DNA from: Marinibacterium sp050389775
GTDB taxonomy: Bacteria; Pseudomonadota; Alphaproteobacteria; Rhodobacterales; Rhodobacteraceae
Direction: 5' to 3'
DNA length: 64,000 nt
Assembly: GCF_050389775.1 (NCBI RefSeq)
Contig: NZ_CP177144.1
Location: forward strand, 186,001-250,000
In this document: positions 51,602 through 59,108 of the stretch, in pieces
Layout: each line of letters begins with the position of its first letter
How positions within the stretch are numbered: the first letter of the stretch is position 1
The notes under the pieces: generated by a model
Seen by the model: the letters and a program-made list of their open reading frames with translations, nothing else
Database searches by the model: none
What the model was told of the DNA's origin: nothing
Position numbers and translations under genes: made by a program

Positions 51602-52276
51602 ATGACGGATGACAGCTGGATCGACCGGTTCGACGGGCTGTCCGCCCTGCCCGCCGACCTGCGCGCCGACCTGGTCGCGGGCAGCGCGGTTGTCGCCGTG
51701 CCGGCCGGCACCCAGGTCTTTGCCCCCGGGCAATCTGCCGACAACCTGCTGTTGCTGCTCGACGGCACGGTGCGCGTGCAACAACGTTCGGACACCGGGC
51801 GCGAGGTCACGCTCTACCGGGTGCATGCCGGGGAAAGCTGTGTGCTGACCACGGCCTGCATGCTGGCCTTCGAGGATTATTCGGCCGATGGCATCGCCGA
51901 GACCGACGTGCGCGCGGTGGCCATTCCCCGGGCGACCTTCGACGACCTGGCCGGCCGGTCGGCCGATTTCCGGGCCTTCATCTTCCGGGCCTATTCGCGG
52001 CGGATCACCGACCTGTTCATGCTGATCGACGACATAGTCTTCCAGCGCATCGACGTGCGCCTGGCCGCGCGCCTGCTGGAGCTGTCGGACCATGGCGACA
52101 TCGTGCATGCCACCCACCAGGTGCTGGCCACCGAACTGGGCACGGCCCGCGAGGTCGTGTCGCGCACCCTGGCCGAATTCCAGCGCCGCGGCTGGATCGA
52201 ACAGGGCCGCGGCCGGCTGCACCTGTCCGGCCGCGCCGGGCTGGACCGGCTGGCCCGCTCGGCCGGCGACCGGTAG
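51602..52276 (+). CDS. Crp/Fnr-family transcriptional regulator
   Basis: A 224-aa regulator: cyclic-nucleotide-binding-like beta roll (VAVPAGTQVFAPGQSADNL, about 30-130), dimer helix, and a Crp-type helix-turn-helix (TELGTAREVVSRTLAEFQRR). The N-terminal Cys cluster of FNR is missing; Cys residues in ESCVLTTACMLAF could sense redox or bind a ligand. Position right after cydX suggests control of the oxidase genes. Confidence 0.8.
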   Translation: MTDDSWIDRFDGLSALPADLRADLVAGSAVVAVPAGTQVFAPGQSADNLLLLLDGTVRVQQRSDTGREVTLYRVHAGESCVLTTACMLAFEDYSADGIAETDVRAVAIPRATFDDLAGRSADFRAFIFRAYSRRITDLFMLIDDIVFQRIDVRLAARLLELSDHGDIVHATHQVLATELGTAREVVSRTLAEFQRRGWIEQGRGRLHLSGRAGLDRLARSAGDR

Positions 52277-52337
52277 CCGGGCAACACCCCGGTCCGGCGC
52301 CCTTGCCCGGGATCACCGCGGGGTGGCCGACTGGACG

Positions 52338-52432
52338 GCCGGATATTTGGAAAGAGAAAGAAGCAGGACACCCGCGCGCGGACAGGACGGCGCGCCGACC
52401 TGCTGCTTCTTTCTCTTCTCAAGTATTCCCGG
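52338..52432. repeat. Long palindromic repeat, copy 1 (bidirectional terminator)
   Basis: A 95-bp imperfect palindrome between convergent genes: CCGGATATTTGGAAAGAGAAAGAAGCAGG, here split as 52338-52367, and its inverted partner at 52399-52432. The central 30 bp is GC-rich. The same element is at 55549-55641. It should fold into a long hairpin in either transcript. Confidence 0.85.
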
Positions 52433-52480
52433 GGGAGTCCTCCAACGGAGGACGGGGGCAGCGCCCCCATGCCCGGCCCG

Positions 52481-54229
52481 TCACAGGCCGGCGGCTTGAT
52501 GCCCTGGCGCGTCGGCCCCGCCGACCAGGTCTTTCCAGGCATCGAATTGCGACAGGAACACCCGGCCGTTCAGCTGGTCCAGGAAGGCCGACTTGCGCAG
52601 CCGGTCCGTCACCGGGCCCTTGACCTCGGACAGGTGCAGCCCGATGCCCAGTTCCTGCAGCCGGTGGTTCAGCGCTTCGAGGCTTTCCAGCGCCGAGTAA
52701 TCCACCTCGTTCACCGCCGAGCACATCAGCACCACGTTGCGGATCTGCGGGCAATTGGCGATGCGCTCCAGCACCAGGTCCTCGAGGAACCGCGCATTCA
52801 CGAAATAGAGGCTCTCGTCCACGCGCAGCGTCACCAGGGACGGATCGGTCCGCACGCAATGGCGGTGGATATTGCGGAAATGCTGGGTGCCGGGCACCAG
52901 CCCGACCTCGGCCACGTGGGGCCGGGCGGTCTTGCGCAGGTGCAGGAAGAGCGAGATGATCACCCCGGCCGAAACCCCCGCCTCGACCCCCGCGCCCAGC
53001 GTCAGCAGGATCGTCACGGCCACCGCCGCGAAATCGGCCCGGTTGAACGCCCAGGTCTTGCGCAGGATGCCGAAATCCACCAGCCCCAGCACGGCCACGA
53101 TGATCGTCGCGGCCAGGGTGGCCTTGGGCAGGAAATGGATCAGCGGGGTCAGCGCCACCGCCGCCAGGGCCAGGCCCAGGGCCGTGAAGGCCCCGGCCGC
53201 CGGGGTTTCCGCCCCGGCATCGAAATTGACGACCGACCGCGAGAACCCGCCGGTCACCGGGTAGCCCCCGGTGAAGGCCGCCCCGAGATTGGCCGCGCCC
53301 AGGCCGATCAGTTCCTGGTCGGGGTCGATCTTCTGGCGCCGTTTTGCCGCCAGTGTCTGGGCCACCGAAATGGATTCGACGAAGCCGATGACCGAGATCA
53401 GGATCGCCGGCACGACCAGCGCCCGGATCGTGTCCGCACCCAGCGGCGGCATGGTCAACGGCGGCAGCGCCCGGGGCACCGTGCCGACGATGGCCACGCC
53501 CCGGTCCTGCAGGCCCAGCAGCCAGACCGCCAGCGTGGTCAGCACCACCGCCGCGACCGGCCCGGCCTTCTGGGCCACGTCGGCCGCCCGTGGGGCCAGG
53601 CCGGCCCGGATCAGGGCAGGCTTCAGCCCCCTGCGCACCCAGAACAGGAAGGCCGTGGCCGCCACGCCGATGACCAGCGTGACCGCATGTGCCTGGGGCA
53701 GGTGGCGGGCCAGCGAGGCCAGCATCTCGATCAGCGTATGACCGCCGGCCGGGATGCCCAGGATGTGCTTGAGCTGGCTCGTCGCGATCAGGATGCCCGA
53801 TGCGGTGATGAACCCGGCGATCACCGGGTGGCTGAGGAAATTGGCCAGGAACCCCAGGCGGAACACGCCCAGGGCCACCAGGAAGAGGCCCGACAGAAAG
53901 GCCAGGGTCAGGGCCGCGGCGGCATAGCCCATCGTGCCGGCCTGGGCGATCTCGCCGATCGCCGTGGCCGTCATCAGCGAGACCACGGCCACCGGCCCGA
54001 CGGCCAGCGCCCGGCTGGTGCCGAAGATCGCGTAGAGGATGATCGGCAGGATTGAGGCATAGATCCCCGCCTCGGGCGGCAGCCCGGCCAGCAGGGCATA
54101 GGCCAGCGATTGCGGGATGAGCATGATCGTGACGATCACGGCGGCGACCAGGTCGCTGGTCAGAGTGGTCCGGTCATAGCTCCGGCCCCAGTCGAGAACG
54201 GGCAGGTAGCGGCGTAGTGGGTTGGTCAT
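52481..54229 (-). CDS. SulP-family sulfate permease with STAS domain
   Basis: A 582-aa membrane protein: VIVTIMLIPQSLAYALLAGL and PEAGIYASILPIILYAIFGT are the SulP signature. About 12 helices precede a STAS domain (about 440-565; VVLMCSAVNEVDYSALESL). SulP proteins carry sulfate or bicarbonate; next to a persulfide dioxygenase it may remove sulfite/sulfate made by that enzyme, or feed sulfate in. Confidence 0.85.
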   Translation of the reverse strand: MTNPLRRYLPVLDWGRSYDRTTLTSDLVAAVIVTIMLIPQSLAYALLAGLPPEAGIYASILPIILYAIFGTSRALAVGPVAVVSLMTATAIGEIAQAGTMGYAAAALTLAFLSGLFLVALGVFRLGFLANFLSHPVIAGFITASGILIATSQLKHILGIPAGGHTLIEMLASLARHLPQAHAVTLVIGVAATAFLFWVRRGLKPALIRAGLAPRAADVAQKAGPVAAVVLTTLAVWLLGLQDRGVAIVGTVPRALPPLTMPPLGADTIRALVVPAILISVIGFVESISVAQTLAAKRRQKIDPDQELIGLGAANLGAAFTGGYPVTGGFSRSVVNFDAGAETPAAGAFTALGLALAAVALTPLIHFLPKATLAATIIVAVLGLVDFGILRKTWAFNRADFAAVAVTILLTLGAGVEAGVSAGVIISLFLHLRKTARPHVAEVGLVPGTQHFRNIHRHCVRTDPSLVTLRVDESLYFVNARFLEDLVLERIANCPQIRNVVLMCSAVNEVDYSALESLEALNHRLQELGIGLHLSEVKGPVTDRLRKSAFLDQLNGRVFLSQFDAWKDLVGGADAPGHQAAGL

Positions 54230-54301
54230 GGGGCCCCGAAGGTCTTGCAGGTCGGGCGAAGGGACCGGCGGCGGCAGGCGCCCCCGGTCCGGCGGGCGGG
54301 A

Positions 54302-55186
54302 TCAGAGCCCGTTGATCGGCACCTTCAGAAAGCGCTTGCCGTCCTCGTCGGCGGGCGGCAGATCGCCCCCGCGCATGTTGACCTGCAGCGAGGGGATGAT
54401 CAGCCGGGGCATGTCCAGCTGGGCATCGCGCTCGGTGCGGAAGCGCACGAATTCCTCGCGGGTCTTGCCCCGGCCGACGTGGATGTTGTGGGCCTTTTCC
54501 TCGGCCACGGTGGTTTCCCACTGGATCTCGCGGCCGCCGGGCCCGTAATCGTGGCACATGAACAGCCGGGTCTGATCGGGCAGGGCCAGGACCTTCTGGA
54601 TCGAATCGTAGAGCTGGCCGGCATCGCCCCCGGGGAAATCCGCCCGGGCCGAACCGCCATCGGGCATGAACAGCGTGTCGCCGACAAAGGCCGCATCGCC
54701 CATGACATGGGTCATGCAGGCCGGGGTATGGCCGGGAGTGTGGATCGCCCGGCATTCCATCTCTCCGACCATGTAGGTGTCGCCGTCGTCGAAGAGCCGG
54801 TCGAACTGGCTGCCGTCGCGCTGGAATTCGGTGCCTTCGTTGAAGACCTTGCCGAACGTGTCCTGAACGGTGGTGATCTGGCGGCCGATGCCCAGCTTGC
54901 CGCCCAGCCGGGCCTGGATATAGGGCGCGGCCGAGAGGTGATCGGCATGGACATGGGTTTCGATCAGCCACTCCAGGGTCAGGCCGCGCCCGCGCACGTG
55001 GTCGATCAGCTGGTCGGCATGATCGTGGCTGATGCGCCCGGCGGCATAATCGATGTCCATCACCGAATCGACGATGGCGCAGGCATCCGAGGCCGGATCC
55101 TTGACCACGTAGGAAATCGTGTTGGTCGCCGGGTCAAAGAACGGCTGGACGTCGGGATGGATGTCGAGGTTGACGTTATGGGTCAT
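54302..55186 (-). CDS. blh: Persulfide dioxygenase-like MBL-fold protein (Blh/ETHE1 type)
   Basis: A 294-aa metallo-beta-lactamase-fold protein. THVHADHLSA, AIHTPGHTPACM and FVGDTLFMPDGGSARADFPG, with FMCHDYGPGG, are the ETHE1/Blh pattern. The enzyme oxidises glutathione persulfide to sulfite with a mononuclear iron. It lies between a DUF2892 protein and a SulP permease, as in the BigR-controlled operons of Rhizobiales and Rhodobacterales. Confidence 0.85.
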   Translation of the reverse strand: MTHNVNLDIHPDVQPFFDPATNTISYVVKDPASDACAIVDSVMDIDYAAGRISHDHADQLIDHVRGRGLTLEWLIETHVHADHLSAAPYIQARLGGKLGIGRQITTVQDTFGKVFNEGTEFQRDGSQFDRLFDDGDTYMVGEMECRAIHTPGHTPACMTHVMGDAAFVGDTLFMPDGGSARADFPGGDAGQLYDSIQKVLALPDQTRLFMCHDYGPGGREIQWETTVAEEKAHNIHVGRGKTREEFVRFRTERDAQLDMPRLIIPSLQVNMRGGDLPPADEDGKRFLKVPINGL

Positions 55187-55207
55187 GGTCTGGTCACTCC
55201 GGGATGG

Positions 55208-55429
55208 TCAGCGGGTCCGACAGGTTCTGAACCCCAGAAGGGTGTAGAGCGGACAGGAGCCGATCAGCGATGTCACGAGGAAGATGCCCGCCACGCCGGC
55301 GGCAATCCAGCGCAGAACGCCCGGCCAGGCCAGATCGGCGCCAAAGGCCAGCCAGAGCAGCACCAGGGCAAGCGCGATGCGGAGAAGACGGTCGATTTGT
55401 CCCATGTTGCGGGTCCAGATGTCGGGCAT
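55208..55429 (-). CDS. DUF2892 (YgaP-like membrane) protein
   Basis: A 73-aa protein: NMGQIDRLLRIALALVLLWL, then VAGIFLVTSLIGSCPLY and LLGFRTC, the DUF2892 fold with two helices. It resembles the membrane part of YgaP-type rhodaneses and is common in sulfide-response operons. First gene of this operon; the operator overlaps its start region. Confidence 0.85.
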   Translation of the reverse strand: MPDIWTRNMGQIDRLLRIALALVLLWLAFGADLAWPGVLRWIAAGVAGIFLVTSLIGSCPLYTLLGFRTCRTR

Positions 55430-55439
55430 GGCAATGTCC

Positions 55440-55457
55440 TTCAGAACGGTTTCTGAA
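55440..55457. promoter_or_regulatory. Operator-like palindrome TTCAGAA-CGGT-TTCTGAA
   Basis: A perfect 7-4-7 inverted repeat ending 11 bp before the DUF2892 gene. It is a candidate site for a persulfide-sensing ArsR-type repressor (BigR/SqrR); the regulator gene is not in this window. Confidence 0.55.
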
Positions 55458-55548
55458 AGGTTACTGCCATGACGGCCCCCACGGTGACGGTGACTTGGTC
55501 ACCAAGGGCGCCCCTTTTCCACCACCTGGGCGGGATGGCGGCCTGGCA

Positions 55549-55641
55549 CCGGGATATTTTTGAAGAGAAAGAAGCAGGACGCCCGCGTGTGGCCGGGACA
55601 GCGCGCCGACCTGCTGCTTCTTTCTCTTTCCAAATATCCGG
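55549..55641. repeat. Long palindromic repeat, copy 2
   Basis: The partner of the element at 52338-52432: arms 55549-55578 and 55610-55641, with the same AGAGAAAGAAGCAGG and CTGCTTCTTTCTCT blocks and a conserved core. It lies after the DUF1028 gene and before the sulfide operon. Confidence 0.85.
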
Positions 55642-55681
55642 CCATGTCCCCACCGTTTGCGCGCATTCCGGCAAGGGCCGG

Positions 55682-56347
55682 TCAGTCGAGAATGCGCATG
55701 GGGTCCCGCGGGTTGGGCACCTGGCCGAACCAGGCGCCGTATTCCCCCGAGGTCGCCCGGTCCAGCAGGGCGCCCAGCGCGCCGATCGGATCTGTTTCGT
55801 TGTAATCGATACGCAGGGTCAGTGGTGCCCGGTCGGGGCGCAGGACCAGAAGCGCGGCGGAGAACAGCCCGCGCATGTCGCTGCCGGCGGCATCCGCCGC
55901 GCGCAGGGCGGCCAGCAGGCGGGTCTCGAAACTGCCGGGCGCGGCGAGATAGGCCTCGGCCAGGGTATCGACCACCGACGCACTGGCCAGCATGTTGCCG
56001 GCTGCCACGCCGCCGGCGAAGGTGCGGCTGTGCATCTCGGGCGTGTTCCGGGCGCCGGTAAAGGCCGCCGCCCGCCCCGTGGCATCAAGCGCCGACAGCT
56101 GGCGCCAGTCGCGCCCGGTATCCGCCCCGGTCACCCGGGTGACCGCCGTGCCCGCATCCAGTCCCGAGCCCATGGCATCGAGCACGTCCTCGCCCCAGAA
56201 GGTCGATGGTGCCGCGCCCTGGCTGGCCGACATTCCCGCTCCCAGCCGCCCGCGCAGCACCCATCCGCCGACGCAGAGCGACCCCGTCGCGGCCACGCCT
56301 CCCAATGCGCCGGTGTCCGGATCCTGGGCAAGAAGTGAAAAAGTCAT
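55682..56347 (-). CDS. DUF1028-family Ntn-hydrolase-like protein
   Basis: A 221-aa DUF1028 protein: TFSLLAQDPDTGALGGVAAT, GAGMSASQGAAPSTFWGEDV. The family has an Ntn-hydrolase fold. It is often encoded by peptide/opine transporter operons, as here, where it is divergent from the ABC operon. Amide or imide hydrolysis is inferred, not shown. Confidence 0.75.
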   Translation of the reverse strand: MTFSLLAQDPDTGALGGVAATGSLCVGGWVLRGRLGAGMSASQGAAPSTFWGEDVLDAMGSGLDAGTAVTRVTGADTGRDWRQLSALDATGRAAAFTGARNTPEMHSRTFAGGVAAGNMLASASVVDTLAEAYLAAPGSFETRLLAALRAADAAGSDMRGLFSAALLVLRPDRAPLTLRIDYNETDPIGALGALLDRATSGEYGAWFGQVPNPRDPMRILD

Positions 56348-56374
56348 CGGTCATCCCGTCTGGTGGCGGCCAAA

Positions 56375-56420
56375 TTATCATGAAAAATTGACCCGTTCTA
56401 TTTATCACGATAAATTCGAC
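56375..56420. promoter_or_regulatory. Two TTATCAYGAWAA sites in the divergent promoter
   Basis: TTATCATGAAAAATTGAC (56375) and TTATCACGATAAATTCGAC (56402) are near-identical 27 bp apart; each contains an imperfect palindrome TTATCA-YGAWAA. They lie between the DUF1028 gene and the binding-protein gene and are good candidates for the GntR-type regulator encoded at the operon end. Confidence 0.55.
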
Positions 56421-56449
56421 TCAAACAAATGTCCAATCGGGAGCCAACC

Positions 56450-58027
56450 ATGAGCCTTTTGACCCTGACGCGCCGGACCATGCTGGCCGCCGCGACCTCG
56501 CTTCTGGCCCTGGGCAGCCTGTCTGCCCCGGCCCTGGCCCAGACCCCGCCCGGCGTGCTGATCGTCGGCCAGATCGCCGAGCCCAAGTCGCTGGACCCGG
56601 CCGCCGTGACGGCCGTCAACGATTTCCGCATCCTGGTGAACCTCTACGAGGGCCTGGTGCGCTACAAGCCCGGCACGCTGGAGGTCGAACCCCAGCTGGC
56701 CACGTCCTGGGAGATCTCCGAGGATGGCACCGAATACACCTTCGCCCTGCGCGAGGGCGTTACCTTTCACGACGGCACGCCGTTCAATGCCGAGGCCGTC
56801 AAGTTCAACTTTGACCGCATGCTGGACGAGGCCCACCCGTTCCACGACACCGGGCCGTTCCCCCTGGCCTTCTTCTTCTCGTCGGTCGAAACCACCGAGG
56901 TCATCGACGATCTGACCGTGAAGTTCACCCTGAACGCGCCCTATGCGCCGTTCCTGTCCAACCTGGCCTATCCCACCGGCCTGCTTGTCTCGCCTGCCGC
57001 GGTCGAGGCCGGCGGCGCCGATTTCGGGCGCAGCCCGGTTGGCACCGGGCCGTTCAAATTCGCCGAATGGCGGTCGAACGAGGCCGTGGTCATCGAGAAG
57101 AACGCCGATTACTGGGGCGAGCCCGCCGGCACCGATGCCGTGGTCTTCCGGCCGATCACCGATGCCAACACCCGCGTGGCCGAGATGCTGGCCGGGGGCA
57201 TCGACATGATGGTCGAAGTGCCGCCCACCGCGCTGAGCCAGTTCCAGGGCGGCGGGTTCGACATCGTCGAACAGGCCGGGCCGCATGTCTGGTTCCTGAT
57301 CCTGAACGCCAAGGAAGGGCCCTTTGCCGACAAGCGCGTCCGCCAGGCGGCCAATTACGCGATCAACAAGGAGGCCATCGTCAACGACGTGCTGGAAGGC
57401 ACCGCCGACGTGGCCGCCGGCCCGACCCCGCCGGCCTTTGCCTGGGCCTACGACGAAAGCCTCGATCCCTATCCCTATGACCCCGAAAAGGCCAAGGCGC
57501 TGCTGGCCGAGGCCGGGGCCGAGGGCGCCGAGCTGACCTTCTATGTCACCGAGGGCGGATCGGGCATGCTGGACCCGATTGCCATGGGCACGGCGATCCA
57601 GGCCGACCTGGCGGCCGTCGGGCTGGATGTCAGCATCGAGACCTATGAATGGAACACCTTCCTGGGCGAGGTGAACCCCGGGCTGGAAGGCAAGGCCGAC
57701 ATGGCCGAGATGGCCTGGATGACCAACGATCCCGACACCCTGCCCTATCTCGCCCTGCGCACCGATGCCTGGCCGGACAAGGGCGGGTTCAACTCGGGCT
57801 ATTATTCCAACCCCGAGGTCGACGCCCTGCTGGAAGAGGCCCGCACGGCCACCGACCAGGCCAAGCGCGCCGAGCTTTACCAGCAGATGCAGAAGATCGT
57901 TCAGGACGACGCGCCCTGGGTCTTTGTCGCCAACTGGAAGCAGAACGCGGTGACCAGCGACCGGGTGGAGAACTTTCAGCTCGAACCGTCCTTCCTGCTG
58001 CAGCTGTCGTCGGTCGTGAAGAACTGA
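56450..58027 (+). CDS. Peptide/opine-type ABC transporter substrate-binding protein
   Basis: A 525-aa family-5 (DppA-like) binding protein with a signal peptide (LTRRTMLAAATSLLALG, cut after APALAQ). PKSLDPAAVTAVNDF, YEGLVRYKPGTLEVEP and VTFHDGTPFNAEAVKFNFDR are family blocks. Ligand unknown. GGGAG precedes the ATG at 56450. Three hairpins follow the gene. Confidence 0.85.
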   Translation: MSLLTLTRRTMLAAATSLLALGSLSAPALAQTPPGVLIVGQIAEPKSLDPAAVTAVNDFRILVNLYEGLVRYKPGTLEVEPQLATSWEISEDGTEYTFALREGVTFHDGTPFNAEAVKFNFDRMLDEAHPFHDTGPFPLAFFFSSVETTEVIDDLTVKFTLNAPYAPFLSNLAYPTGLLVSPAAVEAGGADFGRSPVGTGPFKFAEWRSNEAVVIEKNADYWGEPAGTDAVVFRPITDANTRVAEMLAGGIDMMVEVPPTALSQFQGGGFDIVEQAGPHVWFLILNAKEGPFADKRVRQAANYAINKEAIVNDVLEGTADVAAGPTPPAFAWAYDESLDPYPYDPEKAKALLAEAGAEGAELTFYVTEGGSGMLDPIAMGTAIQADLAAVGLDVSIETYEWNTFLGEVNPGLEGKADMAEMAWMTNDPDTLPYLALRTDAWPDKGGFNSGYYSNPEVDALLEEARTATDQAKRAELYQQMQKIVQDDAPWVFVANWKQNAVTSDRVENFQLEPSFLLQLSSVVKN

Positions 58028-58034
58028 TCCCTCT

Positions 58035-58114
58035 GCGGGCCGGACACCGAATTCCGGCCCGCAGGACAAAACTTTCCCCGAAAGTTTTGCAAAGACTTTT
58101 CCTGAAAAGTCTTT
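58035..58114 (+). terminator. Three consecutive hairpins after the binding-protein gene
   Basis: Stem 1 GCGGGCCGG/CCGGCCCGC (58035-58062), stem 2 CAAAACTTTC/GAAAGTTTTG (58067-58089), stem 3 AAAGACTTTT/AAAAGTCTTT (58091-58114). They should act as partial terminators or RNA stabilisers, giving more binding protein than permease. Confidence 0.65.
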
Positions 58115-58160
58115 CAAACGGCACGGTCCGGCAAGGGGCCCAGCGGAGGTTTGAAGGCAG

Positions 58161-59108
58161 ATGGGCACATACATCCTCAAGCGGCTGGTCTCGGCCATTC
58201 CGGTGCTGCTTGGCATCACGATCATCGTCTTCCTGATCATGGCAATGATCCCCGGCGATCCGGCCACGGCGATCCTTGGGTCCTATGCCACGCCGGACAA
58301 TGTCGAAAAGCTCAACCGCGACCTGGGCCTGGATAAGCCCCTGGTCCAGCGGTATTTCATCTGGCTGGGCAACATGGTCCAGGGCGATTTCGGCCGCTCC
58401 TTCAGCCTCAACCGCCCGGTGCTCGACGAGATCCTCGAACGGTTCTCGGCCACGCTGATCCTGGCCGGCGTGTCCTTTGTGCTGTGTTCGCTGCTGGGCA
58501 TCCTGGCCGGCGTCGTGTCCGCGGCGCGGCAATATGGCCTGGCCGACAAGGCCATCACCTTCACCGTGCTCATCGGCATTTCGGTGCCCAGCTTCTTCCT
58601 GGGCATGATGATGATCCTGGTCTTCGCCGTGAAACTGCGCTGGCTGCCCGTCTCGGGCATGTACGCCATCTATGGCGGCGGCGACCTGCCCGACCTGCTC
58701 CGGCACCTGGTCATGCCGGCCCTGGCGCTCGCCGCCGTGGCCACCGGTGTTGTCGCCCGGCTGTCGCGGTCGGCCATGCTCGAAGTGCTGCGCCAGGATT
58801 ACATCCGCACGGCCCGGGCCAAGGGCGTGCCGGAACGCCGGGTGATCTATGGCCATGCCCTGCGCGCGGCGATGGTGTCGATCATCCCCGTGCTGGGCAT
58901 CCAGGCCGGCTTTGTCCTGTCGGGCGCGGTCTATATCGAGATGGTCTTCCAATGGCCCGGCATCGGCCGGATGCTGGTCGATGCGATCCTGAAACGCGAC
59001 ATCCTGCTGGTGCAGGGCGGGGTGGTCTTTGTCGCCGGCTGTTATGTCCTGTTCAACATCGCCGTGGACGTGGCGCAAAGCCTGCTCGACCCGAGGATCA
59101 AGACATGA
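58161..59108 (+). CDS. DppB-like ABC transporter permease
   Basis: A 315-aa inner-membrane permease: TYILKRLVSAIPVLLGITII, MVQGDFGRSF, LARLSRSAMLEVLRQDYIRT-type loop (here VVARLSRSAMLEVLRQD) with ARAKGVPERRV, the EAA motif contacting the ATPase. Six helices. Stop overlaps the next start (ATGA). Confidence 0.9.
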   Translation: MGTYILKRLVSAIPVLLGITIIVFLIMAMIPGDPATAILGSYATPDNVEKLNRDLGLDKPLVQRYFIWLGNMVQGDFGRSFSLNRPVLDEILERFSATLILAGVSFVLCSLLGILAGVVSAARQYGLADKAITFTVLIGISVPSFFLGMMMILVFAVKLRWLPVSGMYAIYGGGDLPDLLRHLVMPALALAAVATGVVARLSRSAMLEVLRQDYIRTARAKGVPERRVIYGHALRAAMVSIIPVLGIQAGFVLSGAVYIEMVFQWPGIGRMLVDAILKRDILLVQGGVVFVAGCYVLFNIAVDVAQSLLDPRIKT

